NCBI RefSeq assembly: GCF_000759025.1
Contig: NZ_JPOS01000033.1
Coordinates: forward strand, 1-64,000
Length of the DNA stretch: 64,000 nt
Source: Phaeodactylibacter xiamenensis
GTDB lineage: Bacteria; Bacteroidota; Bacteroidia; Chitinophagales; Saprospiraceae
Direction: 5' to 3'
Position numbers and translations under genes: made by a program. Of the stretch, positions 1 through 7,500 are shown piece by piece (positions within the stretch are counted from its first letter, which is position 1; each line of letters starts with the position of its first letter). Under the pieces are notes generated by a model. That model was not told where the DNA came from and made no database searches. It was given only the letters and a program-made list of their open reading frames with translations.

Positions 1-641
1 GACCGTACTGTGGTTCTGTCTGCGCCACGAGCTTCCATATCGATAAGTGCTTCGCCTACAGCTTTTTGGTCTTTGCCCAGAGATACGCCTACTACCTTTT
101 TAGCTTGCCGGTCACATAGGATGGTCAGGTAGTTGTGCCCTTTCTTTCGTGAGGTCTCATCGACAGATAGGTCCTTGACCGCTCTTAGCTCCTGAGTAGC
201 CAAAGCGTTGCTTACATGGCGGCCCACTATACGGCTAGCTATACGGGAATCAAAGCTGTAGTGGCGGCCAACTGCAGAGGCGCTCATGCCTTTATCCATA
301 AGCTTTAGAACGTCAAGCTCAAACAAAAGGGTAAAGGAGCTGCCCGGCTCAGCCCAGGGCACAGCTACCAGGCGTACCTCTCCTGACTCCGTCTTCACCC
401 GCGGCACACGTGCGTGCAGATAGCAGTCATGTTGGAAAAAACGCAGATGCCGCCAACTCCGCAATTGATGATCGTGCACAGGGCACAGCTCGCCCTCGTA
501 CTCAAATTTGACCCGCTTATGGTGGTCTACTTCAATATGGAGCTCCTTTTCTCCTTGTGCTGCATCTCGAAAGTCAATTTTCTTGATATACCACGGTGAC
601 TTTAGCGCTAGGGCTGCTGCAAATAGTTCGGTGTCTTTCAT
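1..641 (-). CDS. ISL3-family transposase, N-terminal part
   Basis: About 213 codons are present, with no stop; the C-terminal half lies before the window start. The ATG at 641 begins MKDTELFAAALAL and sits about 40 bp inside the element end. The translation has the features of ISL3 transposases: an N-terminal zinc-binding-like stretch (CPVHDHQLRSWRHL, then HDCYLHARVPRV), a linker with WAEPGSSFTLLFE, a helix-turn-helix-like segment (MSASAVGRHYSFDSRIASRIV), and the start of the DDE core with VDETSRKKGHNYLTILCD, where the D is the likely first catalytic acid. It should catalyse movement of its own element. Whether it is intact cannot be judged here. Confidence 0.85.
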   Translation of the reverse strand, partial: MKDTELFAAALALKSPWYIKKIDFRDAAQGEKELHIEVDHHKRVKFEYEGELCPVHDHQLRSWRHLRFFQHDCYLHARVPRVKTESGEVRLVAVPWAEPGSSFTLLFELDVLKLMDKGMSASAVGRHYSFDSRIASRIVGRHVSNALATQELRAVKDLSVDETSRKKGHNYLTILCDRQAKKVVGVSLGKDQKAVGEALIDMEARGADRTTVR

Positions 642-681
642 CTGCTAAAAATACAAAACCCACTATTAATGGCGAAGAGCC
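1..681 (-). mobile_element. ISL3-family insertion sequence, one end (continues beyond window start)
   Basis: The element carries an ISL3-type transposase reading leftwards. Its outer end lies at about 681: read inwards from there the sequence begins GGCTCTTCGCCATTAATAG, which resembles the GGCTCTT-type inverted repeats known for ISL3 elements. The left end is outside the window, so the partner repeat and the target duplication cannot be checked. ISL3 elements usually duplicate 8 bp; the candidate right copy would be ATTTTATT at 682-689. The element sits directly against the signal-peptide codons of the next gene, so it has removed that gene's start. Confidence 0.8.
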
Positions 682-3303
682 ATTTTATTTGTCTTTCTGG
701 TACTATCCGCAAGTAGTACTTTCGCTCAATTATATGCTCAGAATCGAGTTCTGGTGACCGTTTTTTCACAAGACAGCTTACCTGTTGCTGACGCAAGCGT
801 AGAGGTTTATTCCGAGGAGGGCGGTGATTTACTTTTCTTTGAAATAACTGATCAAAAGGGAATGTTTTCCTTTGATGCAGGAACGTATGACAGTTTACTG
901 TTTTTTTTTAGTCACCTCTCGTATGGAATACATAAAATAAAAAAGAACAAGGCGGAATGGCAGGGAAATAAACTTGCAATAAATCTAGCAGCAAAAAAAA
1001 TTGAGTTGGAAGAAGTAGTTGTCAGCTCGCGCAGGTCGGGCGTGATTTTCAAGGGAGATACTATTTCTTTTGACCTGAGCGTATTGCGGACGGGCAATGA
1101 AAATGATGTCAAATCTCTGCTAAGGGCTGTACCTGGCCTGGAGATAGGTGAAAATGGGAGCATCAGCTTCAATGGCAGGAAAGTGGATGAGATATTATTG
1201 AATGACAAAAACGTCATCCAAAGCCAATTTGAAGTATTGAATAACCTATTTCGGCCTGATGAACTGCTTACTGCCGAAATGATAAACGCAAAAAAGGAAG
1301 AGGCGCCCTTGATGCTAAATTTGATTCTGGATAAGCCCCGAAAGGAAAAGTTCCAAATAGCCGGAGGCTTAACGCACGATAAGCGCGTGGAATTGGACGC
1401 CAATAGGCTAAAGTTGCAGCCTGGAAGTGAATGGAGCAGTGTTGTCACAGCGAGATTTAACAATTGGGCAAATCCGGTTTTATCAGAACAAGACTTCCTT
1501 AGAGCTCAGGACTTCGACTACATAGTCCTGAAGCGGAAATATAATCGCTCCGAATCCATCGATTTAGACCTTGGAACCTTTTCGCCTCCTGTTTTTTCTG
1601 ATAAAGAGGAATCGCTTTTTCAGTTAAGTTTGAACCGGAAAAATGATGCTTCTACGACTAATATTTTTGTACGCTACCTGGGATCTGATAAAACAGTGGA
1701 GAAAGAGCATATTTTCTTTTCCGTTTTTGACAATGCGCCAATTGGTGGGTCGGAAGAGCTGAGCAATCGCAGAAAACAAGACGCCTTAGTGAGGGGGTCC
1801 CATCAATTTGATAGAGACAGACTTTCTCTCAAGTTATTCGCAGGAGTAAACTTAGCCATATTGAGCAATGAATCGGCAGGAAGCTCTTTCTTTCAGGGAG
1901 CGCAGCAAACCCATTCTTACCAATCCAAGCAAGCCAATACTGTGGGCTATGTGAGCGCAAACCTTATCTACGCGTTAGGGAATGGGTACTACTTTGATTT
2001 TTACAATAGCACTACCCTCGACAGAGAGTCCTCCAGCCACGATATATTAGACGGCTACGATGTTTTTGAGGCAGCTGAACTGCTCGCTAGCGGACAGTTT
2101 AGCTTTTCGACAGATCAAGCTGTAACAACCAAGAGCGCCTTCAATGCTTTCAGCTTTAAAAAAGCAATGAAAAACCTTGAATTGGCAGTTGGCAGCAACC
2201 TTGTGTGGGCTAGTGTTGTCAACCAATCCGAAAGCCCTGTTGAATCGAATCGTTTTAATTTGCTTTACGAAAAGAAAATATTTGAGTACTCCCCTTTCCT
2301 AAAAGCTTCATTCAATAGAGATGCCTTCAAGTCTTCTGTTCTGCTAAAGTCAAAAAATGCCTTTTCCTATGGGAGCACTACCGTAATCGACGAGGATATC
2401 CGACAAAATAATGCACCTTATGTACAGGTGTCGTTGCAGTATGAGCTCTCCCAAAATGTGCAAGCAGAACTAAGGTACCAGTATCGCGAAGATTATATCT
2501 CGCCACTACAAAGAAGGCGCGTACCTTTAGTACAGGATAATCGGAACTACGAATTCGACCCGGTGCGTACCTTCCCGGATATAGCGATGAGCAGCCTCAA
2601 TGTTAACATCAAATATTTACGCCCGAGTATTCCTGCCTTTGCCTTCGTCAATATTTTCTATTCGAGCACAGATAGCGTAATATATGGCTACCCCTTATAC
2701 TTGGAGGGCTATCAGGTGCAATCAGGACGGATGATTGAAGGCAATACCCGAGCAGGGTTCATATTTGCAGGGTCCTTTCGGTGTGCGAATAAAAACAGAA
2801 TGACCATCAGAGGAACAGGCATGCAAATCAAAGGCAAAACCCTGAATGCAGATGGGCTGCCCCGGGCAAGCACAACCACGCTGTATCAAGTGCAGCCGGG
2901 CTATCAGTTTTTTCCGGTACGACAAAGGTTTTCGACTAGTACGCACTTCGAGTTGAGCTACACCAGGCAGGCCTTTCAAGGCTCCACATTGGCCTACTCG
3001 GCATTCCGTATCGTCCCAAGGGTAGATATATCCTACAAAATTGCAAAGTGGTATTTTGAAATGTCAGGGAGGTACGATAGCCTGAGAAATTTCAACCCGC
3101 AGAATATACTTTCATTTAATATACAGTGGGCACCTACCTCTAAACTCAAAACGGAGATGGGCGTATTTGACCTGCTCAATTTCAATGGCAACAGCTACGC
3201 TTTAGCAGATTTTTCAGACAATGAGATAAGAGTAGAGCAATACCGTACAATAGGAGGTTATTTTTATGTCAAAGTCGGGTACTCAATTGACAAATCGGAC
3301 TAA
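682..3303 (+). CDS. TonB-receptor-like outer-membrane beta-barrel protein, 5' end removed by ISL3 insertion
   Basis: The frame is open from directly next to the IS end to the TAA at 3301-3303. The first codons (682 on) read ILFVFLVLSASSTFAQ, a clear signal-peptide core and cleavage site, but no ATG precedes them in frame: a TAA at 667-669 and the IS end come first. The true start must lie on the far side of the IS. The first usable start now is GTG at 754, which would give a protein with no export signal. After the signal there is a CarboxypepD-regulatory-like beta-sandwich (about 80 residues), a short plug-like region with GLEIGENGSISFNGRKVDEIL, then a long beta-strand-rich barrel ending near YFYVKVGYSID. 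It resembles outer-membrane receptors without a full SusC architecture. Substrate unknown. Probably inactive because of the insertion. Confidence 0.7.
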   Translation: MLFVFLVLSASSTFAQLYAQNRVLVTVFSQDSLPVADASVEVYSEEGGDLLFFEITDQKGMFSFDAGTYDSLLFFFSHLSYGIHKIKKNKAEWQGNKLAINLAAKKIELEEVVVSSRRSGVIFKGDTISFDLSVLRTGNENDVKSLLRAVPGLEIGENGSISFNGRKVDEILLNDKNVIQSQFEVLNNLFRPDELLTAEMINAKKEEAPLMLNLILDKPRKEKFQIAGGLTHDKRVELDANRLKLQPGSEWSSVVTARFNNWANPVLSEQDFLRAQDFDYIVLKRKYNRSESIDLDLGTFSPPVFSDKEESLFQLSLNRKNDASTTNIFVRYLGSDKTVEKEHIFFSVFDNAPIGGSEELSNRRKQDALVRGSHQFDRDRLSLKLFAGVNLAILSNESAGSSFFQGAQQTHSYQSKQANTVGYVSANLIYALGNGYYFDFYNSTTLDRESSSHDILDGYDVFEAAELLASGQFSFSTDQAVTTKSAFNAFSFKKAMKNLELAVGSNLVWASVVNQSESPVESNRFNLLYEKKIFEYSPFLKASFNRDAFKSSVLLKSKNAFSYGSTTVIDEDIRQNNAPYVQVSLQYELSQNVQAELRYQYREDYISPLQRRRVPLVQDNRNYEFDPVRTFPDIAMSSLNVNIKYLRPSIPAFAFVNIFYSSTDSVIYGYPLYLEGYQVQSGRMIEGNTRAGFIFAGSFRCANKNRMTIRGTGMQIKGKTLNADGLPRASTTTLYQVQPGYQFFPVRQRFSTSTHFELSYTRQAFQGSTLAYSAFRIVPRVDISYKIAKWYFEMSGRYDSLRNFNPQNILSFNIQWAPTSKLKTEMGVFDLLNFNGNSYALADFSDNEIRVEQYRTIGGYFYVKVGYSIDKSD

Positions 3304-3342
3304 AGGTGACCAATTAGAATTCGGGAATCATTGGAGTATTTC

Positions 3343-3512
3343 TTTTCCCCCGCTGTCGGTAGGTTAGCAGCCATGCCGCTGCAAGGCGTACGGACGCTAT
3401 CGGTTCTCGGAAGCTGACAACGCAGTTCGTTCTCCAGCATACACCGAAGCGTCAGTATGCACAAGCTATGACGAGCGTTGCGCTTGGGGGTAAGCTATGG
3501 GTAGCGGAAAAA
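3343..3512. repeat. Dispersed palindrome-ended repeat, copy 1
   Basis: This GC-rich intergenic stretch has roughly complementary ends: CCCCCGCTGTCGGTAG near 3348 and CTATGGGTAGCGG near 3495. Its inner part has TGACGAGCGTTGCGCTTGG. The same ACGAGCGTT...AGCTACGGGTAGCGG pattern returns at 5050-5095 and 5693-5735, and a decayed form at 8950-8990. No convincing coding frame runs through it. It lies between the receptor gene and the first toxin-antitoxin module. Confidence 0.5.
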
Positions 3513-3548
3513 CAAATCATACTTTGAAATGAATCATTTGCACTGGGA

Positions 3549-3580
3549 AACGTTATATTTATGGACTTAAACGAATGCTT
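3549..3580 (+). promoter_or_regulatory. Conserved leader of toxin-antitoxin module 1
   Basis: The 32 bases before the antitoxin start (AACGTTATATTTATGGAC, then TTAAACGAATGCTT) match the leader of module 2 at 4438-4469 almost base for base. The match begins only at this leader and runs into both genes. This conserved block probably holds promoter and autoregulation signals, but neither has a clear TAnnTTTG box. Confidence 0.4.
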
Positions 3581-3856
3581 ATGAGTACGGTAGAGATGAG
3601 AGATAAGGTTCATCAGATGATCGACGAAGTTGATAATACGCTGCTAGAGGCGATCCACGCTATGCTGGAAACCTACCAAAAGCGGCAGGAAGATGACTCT
3701 GTTGCGAGTTATGACGTAGTGACTGGAACGCCTAGGTCTGCTTCTGAGCTGACGGCTATTCTTGAAGAAGAAGTTGCCGCTGTCCTTCGTGGGGAGTTCG
3801 CTACCTTTGAGGACTTCCAAAAAGAATCTGCGCAATGGAACCAACGTACCAAATAG
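3581..3856 (+). CDS. Antitoxin of a ParDE/RelBE-like module
   Basis: A 91-residue acidic protein, MSTVEMRDKVHQMIDEVD onward, predicted to be mostly helical. A start six bases earlier (3575, MLM) is possible; 3581 is chosen because the paralogue at 4470 aligns from MSTVEM. The C-terminal half (ELTAILEEEVAAVLRGEFATFEDF) is typical of small antitoxins that wrap a RelE/ParE toxin and may bind the shared promoter. It overlaps the toxin gene by 22 bases, the usual translational coupling for these pairs. It should neutralise the toxin encoded at 3835-4155. The exact family (RelB, ParD or another addiction-module type) cannot be fixed by eye. Confidence 0.75.
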   Translation: MSTVEMRDKVHQMIDEVDNTLLEAIHAMLETYQKRQEDDSVASYDVVTGTPRSASELTAILEEEVAAVLRGEFATFEDFQKESAQWNQRTK

Positions 3857-4155
3857 TACTCTCCAGCGGAGCCCAGCAGAATTTACGTGACATCTATGAT
3901 TATCTTCATGATCACGTTTCTCTTGAGACAGCAGAACACGTGAAAGAAGGCTTGGAGGCAGCAATTGCCAGACTATCGCAATCACCGGAAGCAAACGGGC
4001 TATTAAAAGGTCATTCCAGCAGCATCGTATACCGAAGGGTATTGAAATGGTCATATCGGATCATTTTCACTATCGAAGAAAAACAGCTAATTGTTGTAGT
4101 TATCCGTGTTGATAACCAAAAAATGAGCCCTTCTAGCTTAGAGAATTTACCGTAA
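3835..4155 (+). CDS. RelE/ParE-family toxin
   Basis: A 106-residue basic protein with the RelE/ParE pattern: an N-terminal strand (TYQIVLSSGAQQNLRDIYDYL), two helices, then the antiparallel sheet with YRRVLKWSYRIIFTIEE and VVVIRVDNQK. The arginine in YRIIF and the final strand are the usual conserved positions. ParE members poison DNA gyrase and RelE members cut mRNA on the ribosome; the sequence alone does not say which applies. Its start overlaps the antitoxin's last codons. The length is normal for the family, so this module looks intact, unlike its downstream duplicate. Confidence 0.85.
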   Translation: MEPTYQIVLSSGAQQNLRDIYDYLHDHVSLETAEHVKEGLEAAIARLSQSPEANGLLKGHSSSIVYRRVLKWSYRIIFTIEEKQLIVVVIRVDNQKMSPSSLENLP

Positions 4156-4187
4156 CCCTCTGTTTGGCGTATGCTGTGCTCTTCAAC

Positions 4188-4385
4188 TTAAAGAACTGAC
4201 AAGCCATCAATTCGGTCGAAATGTTTCGTATTATGAGTAAGTACAGGCAATCCGTGAATAAATGCCGTAGCACCGATGAAAACATCCTACCATTGGGGAA
4301 CTTGCCATGTATTCATTTTTTTGCTGTTTGCCTGCATCGCTTCTATTTCTTTCTCACTCCAAGTAGAAACCTTTAAATCTTTGAC
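4188..4385 (-). pseudogene. VapC-like PIN-domain toxin remnant
   Basis: On the minus strand, codons 4385 to 4188 read KVSTWSEKEIEAM, then, after an in-frame TAG at 4287-4289, DVFIGATAFIHGLPVLTHNT, KHFDRIDGLSVL and a TAA. The second part matches the C-terminal end of PIN-domain VapC ribonucleases, where D-x-x-IAATA, GLPLVTRNT and HF-x-RI are conserved. The N-terminal half with its first catalytic aspartate is missing, there is no start, and a stop interrupts it, so it is dead. It lies between the two ParDE-like modules. Confidence 0.65.
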
Positions 4386-4469
4386 TTATAAGAATCGAAG
4401 CTTTCCGATTTTTCCTCTTTTTGTTTGCTAAGCAGGAAATGTTATATTCATAGTCCTAAACGAATGATT

Positions 4470-4718
4470 ATGAGTACTGTGGAGATGAGAGGCAAGGTTC
4501 ATCAGATAATTGGCGAGGTTGACCCTGCGCCGCTAGAGGCGATTCACGCCATGCTGGAGACTTACCAAAAGCGGCGGGAAGATGACCCTGTTGTAGGTGG
4601 TGAGCTAGATGGCACACCGATTACCGCGTCAACCTTAGAGCAGCAAGCTGATGACGCCATAGAGCAAGTCGCGAGAGGCGAGTACATCACATTGGAAGAA
4701 CTTGAAAAGGAATCGTAG
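4470..4718 (+). CDS. Antitoxin of the second, duplicated ParDE-like module
   Basis: An 82-residue paralogue of the antitoxin at 3581. The N-terminal 35 residues are nearly identical (MSTVEMRGKVHQIIGEVD, then LEAIHAMLETYQKR) and the C-terminal half diverges (TLEQQADDAIEQVARGEYIT). A start at 4464 (MIM) is also possible. The leader is shared with module 1. The toxin that should follow, three bases after the stop, is truncated, so this antitoxin has no intact local partner. It might still bind the shared operator or the neighbouring toxin, which is inference. Confidence 0.65.
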   Translation: MSTVEMRGKVHQIIGEVDPAPLEAIHAMLETYQKRREDDPVVGGELDGTPITASTLEQQADDAIEQVARGEYITLEELEKES

Positions 4719-4720
4719 GA

Positions 4721-4873
4721 ATGGCTGAAACGTACCAAATAATTGTCACTGAGGCAGCTAAGAAAGATATCAATGACATTCTTGATTACCTGCAAGACAA
4801 TGTCCCGGTTCGGCGTAGGCTGAGCCTACGTCATAGCAGTATCACAAAAAATAACTGCAACCCGGTTAGGTAG
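4721..4873 (+). pseudogene. ParE-like toxin, truncated by a repeat
   Basis: The frame begins ATG at 4721 and reads MAETYQIIVTEAAKKDINDI, LDYLQDNVP, clearly the N-terminus of a RelE/ParE toxin related to the one at 3835 (TYQIVLSSGAQQNLRDIYDY). After codon 29 it runs into repeat copy A (from about 4808) and ends after 50 codons with unrelated residues. The catalytic beta-sheet is lost, so it cannot be an active toxin. Confidence 0.8.
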
Positions 4874-5095
4874 ACTGTGTCTGCATCCTCCTCCACTGCC
4901 CATAGCCTGACACCCCAAATCCAAGCCACCAGCCACCACAATCAAAAGCAAGGTCGCAGGTGTCCTGTCTGACGCTTGGGGATTTCCAGCAGGCGCAACC
5001 TGCTAAATGGCAGTTTAGGTCAATAGGGCGTCGCAGCCGCAAGCAACGACGAGCGTTTTGTTTGGTTGGAGCAGGTAGCTACGGGTAGCGGAGGG
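4808..5095. repeat. Repeat copy A (unit shared with 7932-8056) plus palindrome-ended repeat copy 2
   Basis: Positions 4808-4930 match 7932-8056 in the same orientation: GCCTACGTCATAGCAGTATC is identical in both, followed by A-rich sequence, CCCGGTTAGGTAG, and CTGCCC-TAGC. The unit begins with a small hairpin (CGTAGGCTGAGCCTACG). From 4887 (CCTCCACTGCCCATAGCC) to 5095 (GGTAGCTACGGGTAGCGGAGG) the ends are imperfect inverted repeats, and the inside has CGACGAGCGTTTTGTTTGG as in the other dispersed copies. The unit replaced the 3' part of the second toxin gene. Confidence 0.65.
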
Positions 5096-5097
5096 TA

Positions 5098-5625
5098 TTA
5101 AAGAATATCGACCATGATAGCTTTAGATAACTCAAATTCCTTAAACTGCTTTTGCAGGGCGATGGTGAAAATATCAAACATGCCACCGTCCTCTTCCATC
5201 AATATTTTTCCTGCTGAATGAAGCCTGATGCTATAATAGCGTACGCCGACATGCCGCTGATGGATTGGCAGACGAATTATTTGTGAAAGTCCTATATCAG
5301 AGAAACTGGAAAAATTTGCTGCTAACAATCGCTTGTATCTTTCCTTAGCAGGCGTTTTTTCCAGCAGAGCTATGATGTCTTCTGCATCGCCAAACTTAGT
5401 GAATGTACCCATAGAATCATACAACGCTCGAAGAAAAGGCAGCAGTTCTTTTTCCAGAATATCTGGACGTAGCTTGCCTTCCCAGCTGCTTTCCTTGATT
5501 TTGCCTTCATAGATGTTTAGATGGATACCGTGTTCGGCGAGTGGAACTTTCACTTCTTCGATTGCCATTGTATCACAACTAACGCTGACTTCATTGACTA
5601 GCCCTATAGAGAGAAATGCACCCAT
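5098..5625 (-). CDS. Protein of unknown function
   Basis: A 175-residue protein. ATG at 5625 is chosen (MGAFLSIGLVNEVSVSC); an open frame runs back to a GTG at 5688, but those residues look like spacer. No signal peptide or membrane segment is seen. It has short conserved-looking blocks (GIHLNIYEGKIKESSWEGKL, RYYSIRLHSAGKILMEEDGG) and ends with a helical segment. I do not recognise the family. It is flanked on both sides by copies of the dispersed repeat (up to 5095, and from 5690), so it looks like a single-gene unit within the accessory region. A defence or toxin-related role would only be a guess from its neighbours. Confidence 0.6.
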   Translation of the reverse strand: MGAFLSIGLVNEVSVSCDTMAIEEVKVPLAEHGIHLNIYEGKIKESSWEGKLRPDILEKELLPFLRALYDSMGTFTKFGDAEDIIALLEKTPAKERYKRLLAANFSSFSDIGLSQIIRLPIHQRHVGVRYYSIRLHSAGKILMEEDGGMFDIFTIALQKQFKEFELSKAIMVDIL

Positions 5626-5689
5626 GTTTTTGAGGATAAGATAACAGGTTTTCTTTAAAATTCTCAGATTTGAGCCTTGACAAACCACC

Positions 5690-5741
5690 TGGGCGAGCGT
5701 TACGTTTGGGGTGGCAAGCTACGGGCAGCATGGGGGCTCTA
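5690..5741. repeat. Dispersed repeat fragment, copy 3
   Basis: The stretch CGAGCGTTACGTTTGGGG, then GCAAGCTACGGGCAGCATGG, is another version of the repeat ends at 3465-3510 and 5050-5095. Its right part is the reverse complement of the arm at 8018-8040 (CCCCGCTGCCCGTAGCATG), so inverted arms bracket the xisHI unit. Confidence 0.5.
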
Positions 5742-5767
5742 CTACAACCTCGGCAATCCCTATAATA

Positions 5768-6045
5768 CTATGCTGCATAACCGGTTAACGCTCTCTCATT
5801 TTCTGGAATAAAGCCAAGAACGATATCAAGGCGAGCTACCCCATAGCTCATTAGTTCTTCAGCAACGTCAATATCTGTCCAGTTGCACTGAATCCATACC
5901 TTTTCTTCTTTTATATCAAAATGCATAACGCAGTCATGGACGAACTCGTTTTTTTCCCATCCTACACGCATGAGCTGATAGTGGTTGTTAGCTTTATCAG
6001 CAATTACCTGATTTTCAATATTTTTAATATTTGAAGGTTTGATTT
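5768..6045 (-). pseudogene. xisI: xisI, C-terminal part (interrupted by IS)
   Basis: This is the larger piece of a XisI-family gene split by the IS at 6046-7433. The residues NHYQLMRVGWEKNEFVHDC, VMHFDIKEEKVWIQCNWTDI, DVAEELMSYGVARLDIVLGF are characteristic of XisI (known homologues have HGCIIHLDIKNGKIWIQ...DIVLGF). The gene ends with TAG at 5768-5770. Joining 7500-7434 to 6036-5768, which removes the IS and one target copy, restores an uninterrupted frame of 111 residues, the normal family length (junction reads KIKPSNIKNI). XisI was named as a factor controlling excision of the cyanobacterial fdxN element; its biochemical role is uncertain. It is not functional as it stands. Confidence 0.85.
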
Positions 6046-7433
6046 CAGCGATTCCCGCTTTGGCATCTAAGGCCCTGAAGCTGAATGATTTGAAGCTAAA
6101 GCCATGAGCAGGTGTTTAAATGAGTTGAGCCCCAGAAAACGGAAAACAGCCCTGAATTCATCCCAAAGACGGGTTTTAGTTTTTACCGCAGACAATACCT
6201 TTTTGAAAACCTTGCTGGCCAATTGCTGGATTTGGTCAATGAGGAAAACGAGCATCATCAAAGTCGCTAGCAAATTTGATAGATGTTTTTTCCCATGCCC
6301 ATAGTTGTGCTCAAAATTGTAGCCCTGATTTTTCAGCGTGTTGAACGTTTCGTTTTCGATTTTCCACCGGCCGCGGCCGCATCGGGCAAGAAGCACTACA
6401 TTTCTTTTGTTAATTTTAATATTTGTAACCCAAGTAAAAGTAGCGGTTTTGCCTTTTTTGCCCGTGACTTTTAAAATTAAAAAATTCGTGCGCACATCTG
6501 CCGCGCTGTTATTCAGTGGCAAATTATCACACCAGGAAAGATGCCATTCTTCATCGCCCACTTTTTGGTAATGGTGCTGATAAGCATGCTTATTTCCAGG
6601 GTGGCCATAGTGGGCGAAAAGCATTTCATGGCTATCAGGCTTGACGCTCAAAATATAGCTGTGCCCCGCTTGTGTGATTTCCCTGATCATCGGGCCATTT
6701 GCAAACAGGGCATCCCCCCCATGCAAGAACTTCCAGTTTGGGTGGCGTTCCCACAAGCGGCCCCACAGCCGATTGGCCGCTACCAGTTCATGGTCGTTCT
6801 TCTTTTGCCCGTCTTGCTTGTTTATCGGCTCGCAGTCCAATGGCAGGACTTCCCCAGCACCCGGCTTTACAATCACAGCACCCAACATAGCATGGGAGTA
6901 GCGGACTGCCTTGTCCTTGCCGCGGCTTCTCTTTTGCTGGCAGTACTCGCAGCTTACCTGGCTAGACGAAAAAAACTCTACCCCGTCCATCGGGGCCAGG
7001 AGGTGCCCGCCCAAGAGCTCGTACTGCTTTAGTTTGCCGCTCTTCTCAACTTCGCCCAATACCTGCCCGAATAAAGGCTGAAGCTGAGAAGGGGGGATTT
7101 CATCCAGCGTTTGGCGCATACTGGTGTCTGATGGCACCTTGTTTATGCCAAACAGCTGCCGAAGGTTAACCTCTTCCTTCTTTGTCCGCCCTTTGTCAAA
7201 GGCCAATAAGGAAGGGTACTTCAACTGGAACATCGCCATGGCGCTCAGAAAATAATCGGGCAATTTGATGGACGCATTCGGCGCACGCGGGTCAGGCACT
7301 CCACTGTAAAACGCTCTGCATAAGCCATATAGGCTGTCATAGCTGGTGCCGCTTGGCTTTTTCATTCTCTTTTTTCCTCAAAGGTACACCTTATTCTTTA
7401 TCAGTGGGTTGTGTGCCAAAGCGGGAATCGCTG
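6046..7433 (-). mobile_element. 1,388-bp IS element with 20-bp inverted repeats, IS4-like
   Basis: Both ends are visible. The left end starts CAGCGATTCCCGCTTTGGCA at 6046-6065, and the right end is its exact reverse complement at 7414-7433. The flanks carry a direct repeat, GTTTGATTT, at 6037-6045 and 7434-7442 (9 bp; 10 if the last IR base is counted as target). One transposase gene fills the element. Removing the IS and one target copy exactly restores the xisI reading frame, which confirms the boundaries. IS4-group elements commonly duplicate 9-12 bp. Confidence 0.9.
6067..7365 (-). CDS. DDE transposase (IS4-superfamily type)
   Basis: A 432-residue transposase that occupies nearly all of the IS. 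A good ribosome site (GAGGAAAAAAGAGA) precedes the ATG at 7365. Candidate catalytic acids are visible: D in LLAPMDGVEFFSS, D in FLHGGDALFANGP, and E in GRGRWKIENETFNTLKNQGY, a region resembling the YREK signature of IS4-type enzymes although the leading Tyr is not in the usual place. CEYCQQKRSRGKDK between the first two acids could be a metal-binding or DNA-contact insertion. The frame is intact, so the element may still be mobile. The precise IS family assignment would need a database comparison. Confidence 0.85.
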   Translation of the reverse strand: MKKPSGTSYDSLYGLCRAFYSGVPDPRAPNASIKLPDYFLSAMAMFQLKYPSLLAFDKGRTKKEEVNLRQLFGINKVPSDTSMRQTLDEIPPSQLQPLFGQVLGEVEKSGKLKQYELLGGHLLAPMDGVEFFSSSQVSCEYCQQKRSRGKDKAVRYSHAMLGAVIVKPGAGEVLPLDCEPINKQDGQKKNDHELVAANRLWGRLWERHPNWKFLHGGDALFANGPMIREITQAGHSYILSVKPDSHEMLFAHYGHPGNKHAYQHHYQKVGDEEWHLSWCDNLPLNNSAADVRTNFLILKVTGKKGKTATFTWVTNIKINKRNVVLLARCGRGRWKIENETFNTLKNQGYNFEHNYGHGKKHLSNLLATLMMLVFLIDQIQQLASKVFKKVLSAVKTKTRLWDEFRAVFRFLGLNSFKHLLMALASNHSASGP

Positions 7434-7500
7434 GTTTGATTTTAGCATATTCATTTAACACTTTTAGTATTGCTTCCTGGTATCTTGTTACTTTATCCAT
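7434..7500 (-). pseudogene. xisI: xisI, N-terminal part (other side of the IS)
   Basis: From ATG at 7500 the codons read MDKVTRYQEAILKVLNEYAK, IK, the expected XisI start (known members begin with MDKL-x-x-Y-x-x-I...EYA). After 67 bases the IS end begins. The ATG overlaps the last codons of xisH (xisH stop at 7488-7490), showing that the two genes were translationally coupled. Confidence 0.8.
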
